This document shows, one piece after another, positions 52,763 to 63,816 of a stretch of DNA of 64,000 bases; position 1 is the stretch's first letter, and the number at the start of each line of letters is the position of its first letter. A program made the translations under genes and the position numbers. The notes beneath the pieces were generated by a model. That model did not search any database. It saw nothing but the letters and a program-made list of their open reading frames with translations, and had not been told where the DNA came from. The stretch is from Nereocystis luetkeana (taxonomy: Eukaryota > Sar > Phaeophyceae > Laminariales > Laminariaceae), in contig JARUPZ010000015.1 in the NCBI GenBank assembly GCA_031213475.1, positions 10,444,528-10,508,527 of the forward strand, written 5' to 3'.

Positions 52763-53963
52763 CAATTATTTTGCCGTCGGATTTGCAGTCAGTTGAGAAA
52801 AGCTTTCAGCACGTTCGCATGACCTTTTGCCCTGGGAATATGAGAAATTTACACTTCTCGCTTCCCTCAGAACGTGTCGGATATTTCTGGAAGATTTATT
52901 CGGGGGTGTTTCCCGCTTTTCCAGGCACCCAGGCACAGTAAATACAGCTAATTCCGTCCGCACGTTTTCGATCCAAACCCGCTATCGGAATGACAGAATA
53001 CGTATTATTCACCCCATCCCCGATCGCAATTATATACACCTCATTTTGATCGAAAAAACGCCGACGCCGATTTCTTGCAATCGGCCACCTCGAGAATCGC
53101 GAAAGAGCTCTATTAATATATGGACTTTGGGGAGAGCATAAGAATTGGCCTTAATATCCACGGTCTCGACGCTACTGTTGGAGAGGGGGGGAGTATGGAG
53201 ATATGGTACACCAGACAATGTTGTACAGGTATAGGTACAGGTTGGTCGAGCGCTGACTACGGTACCGTGGTTTCTGCCGCTGGCTTGGTCAGGGGTCTGC
53301 AGGTCCGCACTGAAGCGCAAAATGGAAAAATCGCTCCCCGACTTTTGATAGGTTATCCTCGCTCTTGTCTAGGGATGTTTTTCATGATGTTTTGCGACGC
53401 GAAGTATCCGGTCTGGGTGCCCTCAATTGATTTCTGCTGTGGCACGGGGAAGCGGGGCGGAATTGTTTGTAGCAAGTGCCAAACGGTGGGGGGGGAGGGG
53501 GAGGATTTAACAACTAGTTTTGGTACGAGCCGAGAGAACCACGCTGTTCTCTGTACATACCGATACACTCCCTCCCGTAAGTGTCGGGATTAATTCGACA
53601 TGGTTTTTCCCTTTTCTCGACGGTGACAAATCAGATTCGAAATAAGCTGACGTCTTCATGTGCGCTGTAGGCTCGGGGACACTGCTGTAAATGTGGAAGA
53701 GTTGCGAAAACGCCGATCGAACGAAAAACTGTTTCACGGCTGGGCTAGCTCGTAGAAGCAATGCCTTTAATAGGCAATCCTGGAGCTACTCGTAGGCATA
53801 ACCCTTGAGTAGAGTTTGTTTCGCTTCCGGTCTCTTCGCGGTCGGCTGCCACCCTACTAGTAGAAAGTGTGCCGGTCACGCACCACGCTTATCACTGTGT
53901 TCACTTGGCTCGCCGGTACCTAGGAAGAGCGGTACCCTTTCCTGGGCTCTGGAGACGCCTCAC

Positions 53964-54057
53964 AAAAGTAGAGCGGCGTCGTGGCGGATATGAACGCGAC
54001 AGGGAGCGTGTTTGTGCGGCCCATCTTGAGCAAGTAGGCCGACCACCTTGAGGCGAA
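53964..54057 (-). CDS. Exon-like segment
   Basis: Acceptor TTTTAAACAG|TTC, donor TTTT|GTGAGG, encoding FASRWSAYLLKMGRTNTLPV then AFISATTPLYF. A G-run at 54147-54160 precedes it. The family is not recognised and the frame is inferred from residue composition only. Confidence 0.35.
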
Positions 54058-54660
54058 CTGTTTAAAACATCGAGTAAAATCCATCCCATTGGGAGCACGT
54101 AAACAAAAGTCGACACGGTTCACCACCATTTTCGAGACCCAGCCAGGGGGGGGGGGGGGGTTGCTAAAAGCAAGTACAAAAAAAAAAAAAAACGGCTCGC
54201 TAAATTTTTGTTTCTTACAGAAATTCCGCCCACCATTAATAGTTGTGTGTGTGTGTTTTTTTAATGACCTTTTTGGGAATGTGGGGTCGTTTTTTTTTCC
54301 CATCATGTTGTTGTGCTCCCCTGCCCCATCCCGTTTTTTTTCGGTTTCAGGGTTTCAGGGGTGAATCGGGATATTTCCTTACGTACTGCTGTACTTGGGG
54401 TTGATGTGATGTGATGTGACATGTGCTGCCATGCCCGCATCCCACGCGTCGCGGGTGGCGACGCAGGCATCACGACCATACCAACACCAGAGAAACGTTA
54501 CGTTACGGCCTTTTCAAGATGTGCCCATCAGGACCAACCGCGTGCCTCGTTGGGGTATTGGAGACCCTGTCTGTGCCACGTGTAGGCAGAGGCTTGGCTT
54601 GTTGGAGCGCTCTCGACGTTCGGTTCGCTGATCAGATATTAATAGGTAGATACTAAACAC

Positions 54661-54760
54661 AATATCGAAAGCTGCTCGATCTCAGGGGACGCCAGAGGGA
54701 TGGCGGTGCCGTCATCAATGGCATCGAAGATTTTCGCACGTTTGTCAGCACCTTTTTTAA
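54661..54760 (-). CDS. Exon-like segment
   Basis: Acceptor CCTTCTAG|TT with a good pyrimidine tract. It reads KKGADKRAKIFDAIDDGTAI then PLASPEIEQL. The donor ATATT|GTGTTT is weak and its phase does not match the 54.0 kb segment directly. The C-end of a poly(C) repeat lies about 65 bp upstream, as for several SIN3 exons. Confidence 0.35.
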
Positions 54761-54824
54761 CTAGAAGGCACGGGATAGCAGTACGAGCGTAAAAGGACCG
54801 CCACAAGCAGTTTGGGCATCACGG

Positions 54825-55100
54825 GCGAGGGGAGGGGGGGGGGGCGTACCCATGGCATGCATGGCCGTAGTCGCATGATCATAGACCCTCGAATCACTAC
54901 AATGCCGGGACGGAGCATGTCGAGTTGTCACCGACCAGGCAAACATTGTTTGCTTACACTAAGCGCGAAGCGCTGTGAGTTGTTCGGCGAGTCGCATGGA
55001 GGGTGAGCTGCGTCCTATTAAGAACCGTTGGTGAGGCGGACTTGCAGGGGATGACAGCTTCGAATGAATTTACGTATTTGCTTTCTGGTGGTAGGGTCTA
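54825..55100 (-). mobile_element. Poly(C)-ended SINE-like repeat
   Basis: A G-run, then GCATGGCCGTAGTCGCATGA, GGGACGGAGCATGTCGAGTT, GAGTCGCATGGAGGGTGAGC and GAGGCGGACTTGCAGGGGAT. Its C-end points at a candidate minus-strand exon ending at 54760. Confidence 0.75.
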
Positions 55101-55124
55101 TGTGTTCTTCTGTGCTTCTCGTTG

Positions 55125-55300
55125 TATGCAGCGATGGATACCGGAACGGTATCGTACCGGAAATACCGTGTTACGGTATCGTATCGGTATCGGGATACCG
55201 ATACCGGGGAAAAAAGGGGGATGGAATCGGTATTTTACCGATACCGAAATACCGATACCGTGATACGGTGTTCCGGTATTCGCCATCTCCCCTGTGCTAA
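55125..55300 (+). repeat. Degenerate TACCGATACCGG hexamer array
   Basis: Alternating GGTATCG and ATACCG(G) units; a related TACCGG-rich block lies at 58045-58130. Confidence 0.85.
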
Positions 55301-56059
55301 AGGTTGTATATGACATAAACAGACATTTACAGCCTAATAGAGCATCACAACGGCTCACAAATCACAACATATCGGTGACATGATGAATACCGAAAAAAAA
55401 CGTGTACGGTATTTTTCGGTATTTGTCACTCCTACTTTCTTCCGAGGAATAACGAAAACGGCCCCCATTTGTCTTGGCCGGTTTTCGATATAAAAGTTGC
55501 GTTGGAACCAATGCCGGTTGCTGCATCGAGCCCTGTTGTTCGTGGTCAGCCTTGCTTTCCATGGGTTTCGTTTTTATTTTATTTTGTTTTCTTTTGGTAT
55601 ATTAATAGTAGCTCCCACTTTAGTTTCTTGAAATACGCCCTTATCCGCCTCGTTGTGTTGTCGTGTTAGCCCAACGTTTTTTCGATTTTTTCTCGTCCCC
55701 TCCTTGACTTCCTTTTTTTTTCTACCTGATACTGTTTATGTTCAGTTCTTGGGTCTCGGCTGCCTTGACTTCTCTCATTGCGTGATTTCCTGTTTTCCGA
55801 CATTCGCAGTGTCCACGTGTAGTCCGCCACAGCCTTGCAAGCTAGACGTTCTCCGAATTCTCCGGGTTATTTTTCTAAGCGGGCAATCGTAAAATAACAC
55901 GGGGCAGTTGACGCCAGTTATCTTCCAATCAAATGGCTGAAATAACGCGAACGACGGGAGCCATCTTCCAATAAAATCCCTGAATTAACGGGAACCACGG
56001 GAACCACGCGAAATCACGCGAAATGACGCCGCACACAGCAAGATGAAGAAGGGCATACC

Positions 56060-56710
56060 TCGCAGCTCGCACACCCACAATCACGCGACGATTCACCTTC
56101 GATCTCGACATGCAATCCACCCACGGTCAACGAGCTTCGTACCGGGCAAGGCCAATGAGTGAAAATGGTGGCCTCGGAGGTATCATTGGCATCCGTGGTC
56201 TAGGGGGCGAGAGGTTGGCCGCGGCGTCCTACGCTCTTCGTCAAAACTTTCAATGAGTTCTGTTTTGTGCCAACGGAGAGGAATCGAGAGTGTTTGGAGT
56301 CTGCTTGCTACACACCAGCTGCCAAATATGTTTTTAGTAGACCCCTGGCCCACCCACGCGACATATCACCGACCGAAGTGTGAGAACCGTGATACTAGTG
56401 TGGGTCGGAGCCTCTAATCAGATCGCTGAATTCGGAGTTCGTGACGTAACCGTTGGATTTATCGATCGATGTCAAACCTGAAAAATGGTCGATTTCTTGC
56501 CTTCGGAGAGGGGCCGAGATTATTTTGTCGTCTGTCTTATACAGACCAGCGGCGAAATGGTTATTTTTCAGGCGCCTGGTCAGCCCACGCCACATATCAC
56601 CGACCGAGGTGTGAGCACTGTGACACTAGGGTGGATCGGAGACCTTAACCAGCGCATTCCGTTCAGGTTTCATGGCAGTGTCGTTGGTTTTGTCGATCGA
56701 TGTCTGCCGA
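56060..56710 (+). mobile_element. Third, rearranged copy of the family F core
   Basis: It shares CATCCGTGGTCTAGGGGGCG and CACATATCACCGACCGA with the 63 kb copy. The segment CACCGACCGA.GTGTGAG to TTATCGATCGATGTC is present twice (56360-56474 and 56595-56705) as an internal tandem duplication. Confidence 0.7.
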
Positions 56711-57609
56711 CGATTCTCATGGAAGTTGGCTCTAGTCAATGGGAATGACTATACATTGCTCCAGTGCCTGCCAGAACAGGGGCTTTATATACATTGCGCG
56801 GCGCGCAATTAACGTCCGCGTGAGCTGTCCCGTGACGTTAAAATATTGCCTGAGTTTTCTATGAATCTGCATATACGGCCCTTCAGGGTGGGCTGGTGTT
56901 GTGGTATCCCCTCTCCCCTGTTGCGGCGTATGCAGCACGTCCCCTCAATATACCTGGCAGGCGTTATCGCCTGCTTTTCTGATGAGCGACTCGCCCCTTC
57001 GTTCAGAAGACACTTGGCGAGGCAAGCAGCAACTATTTATAATAGGAGAGCTTATACCATAGCCAAGCACCTCATGTGAGTGACCAGAACAGAGCCAAAG
57101 GCGTCAACCTGCTAGCAGTAGTCGGTCCCTAGTTCCATACTCAGTGTGCCGTATTTCCGCACACTCCTGTCCATCATGCGCTTCGCTCGCTTTTGCTTAA
57201 CATTCGTGTACAGCTCCTATTTTTCTGCTTTGTCGACTAATGTTTACGAGGCATATTAAGTAGAAAAAATAGAAAAACGACAGCTGTGGGATCGAGGATT
57301 GTAATGGAAACTTATCTTTGCAAGCTGCGTGGGATATTTCGATCGCGCGTACTACGGGTTTTGAGGGGACCGAACTGTGGCAGCTGTGAAACTCAGAGGA
57401 TGTATATACAGATACGCGGTACACAGTATACGGTACACTTCCTGAAGGCGTTGTGCAGAAGAAGGCCAGCAGAGATCCAGTCCACAGGCCCGATGCTCGC
57501 GCTGCCCATTTGATGCACGTATAATATATTCCAGGCATTCCTTGTTTTTACCTTTCGTCTCTCTACAGAGGCGTTCTACGATAGAGGTTCACCCTGAATT
57601 GCCTGAGGT

Positions 57610-57690
57610 TCCTCATTCGAGGAGCTCCATACCTCACTCGAAAACTGACTTCAGCAAAAATCAAATTGCATCCCGGCGAATAATCCCACG
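57610..57690. repeat. Short repeat shared with 43370-43450
   Basis: Second member of the pair; GAGGAGCTCCATACCTCACT is its most conserved part. Confidence 0.65.
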
Positions 57691-58044
57691 GCCCGAGCCT
57701 ACAAAACGTTTTTTTTCGAGATTGGGATTGGCATTCCGACGATCTGGGGACAAGAAACCCCGCCTTTCAGAAAAAAAAATAGCGGAAATGTGCTACCTCT
57801 ATCGTAGAACGAACGGGTCCTCAGTAGGACAAAGAAGCAGCATGGTGTGCTGTGCTGTGTGTGTTCTCCACGTGTGCTGGGTGCTGGTTCCCGACGAGTG
57901 AGTGTAAATGTGAGTCTCAGGTCGAGACCCAGGTCGAACCTGAGATACACCCGTCTCACATAAACAAACGAACATACCGCTGTACCGTACACACACAGCT
58001 GCACAACGGCGAAGATGGCGCGATGTTTGCCCTCAATGTGGAAC

Positions 58045-58130
58045 GAATACATACCGGGACGAAATACCGGTATTAGATTTTGTGCAATACCGGAAAATAC
58101 CGGGAAAACTACCGTACTTGATTTTTATCA
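58045..58130 (+). repeat. TACCGG-rich block
   Basis: ACATACCGGGACGAAATACC and AATACCGGAAAATACCGGGA resemble the 55.1 kb array. Confidence 0.7.
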
Positions 58131-58199
58131 ACGGTATTTCATCCCTTCTAGAACCGCACACCCATATGTGGGGACAAAATACTCTAATTATAAGTAGTG

Positions 58200-59550
58200 T
58201 GTCCCCAAAACGGGACTGGGGTCCTCAAAGGGTTAAATACCGTCCGTCCGTTTTTCGAAGCCGGTATCCAACACTGGTTGTATCTACTAGACGAGTTTGC
58301 CGCGGTCTGAATCGAACGAAGGGAAATAATGCACTATTAATAACAAAAAATGGAGTGTAATAAGCGTCCGGAGATGAATTAACTCAATTGTTGATTGAAC
58401 GGGCGCAAATGTGGCCCGTCGAGCGAGCGATGTCATTTATTGTTGTTGTTAGCAGACGATATATGTCTTGAGCTACTCGTATTAATTGTGTGAACTAAAA
58501 AACAAGACAATTCCCTAGGCAGTGCGACTTAATTCAGTGTTTTTTTGGGGTAATGTTAGTAGTGCATGATCTCTGTGGACTGTGACCAGTCTGAGAGTAC
58601 CACTGTTGACAAAAAGGCACTCGTGTTGTTCCGTATACACTGTTATTACTCCGTTGAGAACACGATCATGACGGTGTATGTGGTATTTCTCTTATATCAT
58701 AACGCTAAGTTTCTGTACTTGCGCGTCCTCATTATGTCGCAAGGAAGATGTATTGGTATGATATGTGTTGTCTTTGTTGTTGTGTGCATCACCGTTTGAC
58801 GATTTTATATTCTTTTCGTGATCTACTGCTGTGGATATTATATTGTTTCATCATGTTCTTGGTTTTTGACACTCATTCACGCTACACCTTGTTGGATGGA
58901 AAATTAAATTCTCGTATTAATAGTTGGGATGACGTCCTTGCAAACCACGTCCGACACCTATTGACGGCCTATAGGCTTACTTTCGGTACATTGGCTGAGT
59001 TTGGTGTCCGTTGGCAATTGGTTGGCCTTTCACCAGTAGCCCAGCGGACTATTGCCTTAATAAATGCCATCGGCAAGACATGGGTCGTTGACAAATATGC
59101 ACTGAGACGGGACTTATGCCCCTTGACAGACGGGGTCAAGACAAATGCCTTGACGGCGAAACCCGGGGACACGAAGCAAACATCCCCAGTTTTTGAAAAA
59201 AAGCATGGCCATATTTTTGGAAACCCGTATTTTCCTGGGTGGCTTCATTTGAAAACAAAGGATTCAAATATACCTGGTAGGGGTTTCCACACAGATAATG
59301 AGGCGTTTTTCTACTGGGGATGGGGGACAATGGGGGCACAATCGGTCTAGACGGATGCGAATACCTTGACGGACAGCCTTGACTGGATGAGTTCTTGACG
59401 GTGGCCCGCCTCATTGCATCTTTGATCGTTGATCGTGAGTTCGAAGCTCACGTCCACAAGGAAAAGTACTTTTTAAAGAGAAGTGATTTTTCTCATGTCG
59501 ATCAAGCATCTGAAAATAGTATAGGAGCAGTGGGCGACGAAGACTTATTT
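58200..59550. other. Region without a supported gene
   Basis: A 200-codon plus-strand frame (58748-59350) has a hydrophobic start but contains a TATTAATA and a TACCTGGTA palindrome and no family match. CCTTGACGG-type motifs recur at 59120-59400 and resemble 27420-27540. Confidence 0.4.
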
Positions 59551-59560
59551 TGCGCGTTAC

Positions 59561-59642
59561 CTCAAAGGATATTTCATGACCGCTGGCGACAGGTGACGCA
59601 CCAGCCACGTCAGCATCATTGGAGGAAGCAGCTGTAGGCAAC
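59561..59642 (-). CDS. Exon-like segment
   Basis: Acceptor CACCTCCAG|G, donor TTTGAG|GTAACG, encoding LPTAASSNDADVAGASPVAS then GHEISFE. No partner exon is identified. Confidence 0.3.
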
Positions 59643-60185
59643 CTGGAGGTGACTTCTGGGAATTCCCTCCGTTTTTTCAATCTATTCCACGTATAAGAGA
59701 AAATGCGATGTGCATACGATGGTGCTTTTCAGCACATTCTTCGCCCACCTGGACTCACTCGTTTGTATTTCTTGATTTCCCACGGGCAAGTTGCTCATTC
59801 GCGATAAGCGCTGAGAACGTTGTCGTTGACAAACTGCACCGGTCGCCGCAGACAAACAAACATCGTCTCACCTATTCTACCACATATTTGGGTACAAACT
59901 ACTTGGAATTAGTGTATGCACATTTTTACAGTGTACCTGGTAGTATATAAGCGGCTATGTGGACTAGCAGGTATACCTCTCACTAGGGGGCCTTTACCCT
60001 TTTCCCTGTTGTGATGGGAGTTCCGGCTTATGGGTTAGGCCTCACTTTTGGACCCGGTAGTCGACATTGAGGCTTGAGACTTGAGACCTCCCATGAACAA
60101 ACTCTAAAGTCCTATAGCCCCCACTACAGAGATCTATGTCGAGAACTAAGCGTGATGGGCTGAAATTTACTACTATTAATAGCTC

Positions 60186-60197
60186 TATACTATACTA

Positions 60198-60229
<32 letters not shown>

Positions 60230-60268
60230 GTACTACTGCTACTAATACTACTGCTACTAATACTACTG

Positions 60269-60316
<48 letters not shown>

Positions 60317-60320
60317 TTAT

Positions 60321-60379
<59 letters not shown>

Positions 60380-60535
60380 ATACTATCATACTACTAAAAT
60401 GCTGCTACTAACCGCGTACAACAACTGCTGCTGCCACTGCTACTACTGCTACTGCTGCTGCTGCCACTGCTACTACTGCTACTGCTACTATTAATACTAC
60501 TGTTACTACTATCACTGCTACTACTCATACAGTAC
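60186..60535 (+). repeat. (ACT)n trinucleotide array
   Basis: Pure to slightly interrupted ACT at 60198-60378, then CTGCTACTACTG-type degenerate units to 60535. Confidence 0.95.
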
Positions 60536-60563
60536 TACTACTCCGCATGATAATACGTGACTC

Positions 60564-60700
60564 TTATGGCTCCACTGCTTCTCCTAGCGCAGGTCTCTTT
60601 TGAAAGCCCCCAGGGTTTTTGACACCTCTGACGTTTCTTTTCATCACAAACACTGCAATAGAAACGCCGAAAATGCCCCACAAGAGACATGTCCTTCGAT
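60564..60700 (-). CDS. Possible terminal exon with a membrane segment
   Basis: The frame reads CLLWGIFGVSIAVFVMKRNV then a basic tail ending GEAVEP and a stop. The hydrophobic stretch could be a membrane segment. No convincing acceptor was found and another frame over the same bases is also open. Confidence 0.2.
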
Positions 60701-60989
60701 TTACGACGACAGGCGAAACTCGGGAGCGGTATACTGAACTTAGTGTGGACGGCAAACATCTGTGGCACCTGGTATGCTACGTTCTCTATTTGGAGTATCG
60801 TACTGCACACACCCCTCCGCGCTGACTACGTGAGCTACGGAGACAACCAGGGTACATATCGCTGTGTTTTTTTAGCGGTCGCCGCAACTGGCGGTCGAGT
60901 TAGATCATTTGTACGGGGTGGAGAACCTTTACTCCGCCCAATGAGAAATATCGTACAATATCACGTGATGGTGTCTACGGTAGGCACCC

Positions 60990-61210
60990 AAGAGGCAGTT
61001 AGTTACATAGATACTCGTAGGCCGTTGCTGTCTCTGGAGTGGACCCACCCCGAAAAACAATCAATTCTACGCTGTCATCCATATGCATGCATGGAAGTCC
61101 GCCTCGCGAGCAGTATATGCAGGATGGAGCCAGCTCACCCTTCATACGACTCGCCGAACACCTCGCTGCGCTTCGCGCTGTACCTACAGCATCTGTCTCT
61201 CGGTAGCTGT
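60990..61210 (+). mobile_element. Poly(C)-ended repeat, degenerate opposite-strand fragment lacking the tail
   Basis: The reverse complement of the family middle is recognisable: GTCCGCCTCGCGAGCAG, GAGCCAGCTCACCCTTCATA, CGACTCGCCGAACACCTCGC. Confidence 0.55.
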
Positions 61211-61485
61211 ACATGCATATCATCCATCATGCTGCGCAGCTGGGCGAACAGACAACGTATTAATAATCCGTTCTCGTAGTGCTGGGTGTCAGGTATCAGG
61301 TATCAGGTAGAAGCATGCAATATGCGCACGGTAACTAAGAAGAGGCAAGCTGACGGCATCCATTTCACACCTTGGATAACGCAAGACGTAGTAACGCTTT
61401 ATGTCAATGCTTGGCGTCAGCGAAACCCCCCCCGTAACATTGCGTTACTACGTTAACTACTTTCTGGATGTTTCATGACATGATA

Positions 61486-61595
61486 TTATTACGGGGAACC
61501 ACAGTAAATAGGACCTAATATTGTTGATTAAAGTAGGCAAACATAGAGGCTATTGTGTGTACCGTAGGTCCTATTTAATATGGTCCCCCGTATTA
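61486..61595. mobile_element. MITE-1 copy 5
   Basis: Ends ATTACGGGGAACCACAGTAA and TATGGTCCCCCGTAT. The arms are more diverged than in copies 1 and 4. Confidence 0.8.
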
Positions 61596-61599
61596 GTTT

Positions 61600-62520
61600 G
61601 CTATTATATTGGCCGGCGATCGCGTAACATTATGTCAGAGTGTTACCTTGATCCCGTGCTGACCGCAGCATATCAAATGTGTTACGGTGTTGGGGCATAC
61701 AGCCCATCGCGAGTAACACCATGTTAGCGTGTTCGCGGATGTCCTTGTGGTTATCGTACCAGAAGTTGAAGGGATAACGTACGTGGTGAATCAAACGTTA
61801 ACATTATCTTACCGTGTTAGCGATATCAACCCGTGGCGAGAAACGTTGTGCTCTTAATAGTGTGTCAGCGGGATTCTTACTTGCTACCGTGACACCCTTT
61901 AAACGGATAACGTACACGGCCAAATGAACGCCTAAGTAATACTCAGTACCAGGTATGTTCGCTATTAATATTACGGGGGGCCATAGTAAATAGGACCTAC
62001 GGTACACACAAACACCCATATATTTCGCCTTTTTTACTTACCATATTTGGTCCTATTTACTATGGCTCCCCGTAATCGTGTTTTACAATAGTGAAATTCG
62101 TGGTGGCTATCGTAACACACTTTAGAGGGATTACGTAGATATGGTTAATGATTAATACAACGTTAACAGTTAACATGTTTTTACCGTATTAGCCGCAGCA
62201 GTCCGTAGTGTCGAGCGACGTTGTGAGAGGGTGCTAACGGTATGTCTTGCTCCCATAACCTACGTCAAACGGATAACGTATACATATGATCGATAAACAC
62301 TATTTGATACATAGCATTATGCCAATGTGTTGCTAATAGCTCGTGTGTAATGCGTGTAGTGGCAGAAGTTTTCAATAGCAGATAACGCACACCCCCAATC
62401 TAACATCAAGAATAAGTTACAGCCGTGTTAGCTCGTACGTGCGAGTATGCAGATTACGTAGATGGATAAATTACGCATGACCACAGTGTTAGAGATGGAT
62501 AACGTATTAGCGGGGTTTTA
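61600..62520 (+). repeat. Degenerate tandem sequence with GATAACGTA motifs
   Basis: GATAACGTA or GATTACGTA recurs at about 61774, 61905, 62118, 62271, 62380 (GATAACGCA), 62453 and 62496, often near TGTTAGC or GTTAAC. A related block restarts at 63940. Interval is about 70-210 bp. It is interrupted by MITE-1 copy 6. Confidence 0.6.
61969..62076. mobile_element. MITE-1 copy 6
   Basis: Starts ATTACGGGGGGCCATAGTAA and ends TACTATGGCTCCCCGTAAT. It is inserted directly beside a TATTAATA palindrome (61963), inside the degenerate GATAACGTA array. Confidence 0.85.
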
Positions 62521-62844
62521 AAAATGTGGACTTGTTTTTCGGGGATCCCTTCTAAATATCCCCTGTTTTGGGGTTGTAGTAATGGGGAGGCACTGTTTTT
62601 ACCGGGGATAGCATGCTTTCCTCCTCTGGGGATATTTTTGTAGGTATTTCAAACTGGTACGTCGGCGAAATTGGATAACACGGCTACTACAGGCTGAGAT
62701 GGCCAAGACCAGTTTTTTAGAGTTCCACGCACATTCTCAGCCCGTTTTAGCGAACTTTGATGGGAAATTTTGGCACGTGCTTCATCATAGTCTTCCCATG
62801 TGATTAATTACTGCACCACTCGTTTTTTTTTCGGGGAGCTAAGA

Positions 62845-63540
62845 CCTATGCCAATGGAAACGCGAAGTTGAAAAGTTTTTTTTTCAAATATATGGCTTTA
62901 AAAAAACAGCCGAAAAAATTCTCGTACCGCCGCTGTGGGGAAAAAAGAGAAAAATGTTTGATTTTTTCTTTTTTTCCCCCCAACGGCTGCAGGCGGCGCA
63001 ATTTGTGTTTTTCTGGTCGCAAATTGTCAGCACGGTGATCGAAACCAGCTCGTGCGACGATCGACCCTCGATCTCGACATAGACTCAGCCCACGGCCAAC
63101 CCACTCGGTATCTGGCAAGCCCAACGAGTATAGATGACGGCCTCGAAGATATCAGGCGGATCCATGGTCTAGGGGGCGAGAGCTTGCCGGCGGCGTCGTA
63201 CGGTATCCTCCCAAACCTGAAAAAAAGACTATTTTTAGCCATTCGAGACGGATGGAGAAGTTTTGTCTTCTGTTTTTTGCAAACCAGCGGCCAAATGTTT
63301 TTTTATCTCACGCCTGGTCAGCTCCCGCCACATGACACCGGCCATGGTGTGAAGACGATGACCCTAGGGTGGGTCGGAGCCCCTAACGAGCGCACTCCGT
63401 TCAGAATTCGTAACGCAATCGTTGGTTTTGTTGATCGATGTCTGTCGAGGACTCGGAATCTCGCCGCTTCGAACCAAAGATCGGCCTGAGTTTTTCTCAA
63501 GCCGATGTTGGCCCAACATCGGCCCCAGCGAGCACCCGTC
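62845..63540 (+). mobile_element. Second copy of the family F core
   Basis: It begins AGACCTATGCCAATGGAAAC, the same terminus as the 34.3 kb element, but goes directly into the core without GGGTC arms. On the right it runs into a different tandem repeat (63600-63816). The far end lies outside the window. Confidence 0.75.
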
Positions 63541-63599
63541 ACACACGGGTGGGTAGGTATGTACTCGGAAAGTTCTGAGAGTGAAACCCGAACCCGTAA

Positions 63600-63816
63600 C
63601 GGGTGGGTTCGGACGAAATCAAAGGGTTTTTTCAATGAGAGTACTCGGGTAAAAAACTCGGGTACTCGGACAACAAGTTTTCGTATACGGTTTTTTCAAT
63701 GAGAGTACTCTGGTAAGCTCGGGTACTCGGACAACCCGTTTTCGTATACGGGTTTTTCAATTAGAGTACTCGGGTAAACACGGGTACTCGGACAACCAGT
63801 TTTCGTATACGGTGAT
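63600..63816 (+). repeat. Three tandem ~66-bp units
   Basis: Units contain TTTTTCAATGAGAGTACTC, GGGTACTCGGACAAC and GTTTTCGTATACGG, starting near 63627, 63690 and 63750. They take the place of the GGGTC satellite beside a family F core. Confidence 0.85.

Noticed and set aside
53120-53593. 157-codon plus-strand frame
   Set aside because: Cys-rich middle but no recognisable domain, no clear start context and opposite-strand frames equally open.
58748-59350. 200-codon plus-strand frame with a hydrophobic start
   Set aside because: It carries TATTAATA and TACCTGGTA motifs, lacks conserved features and has no recognisable domain.
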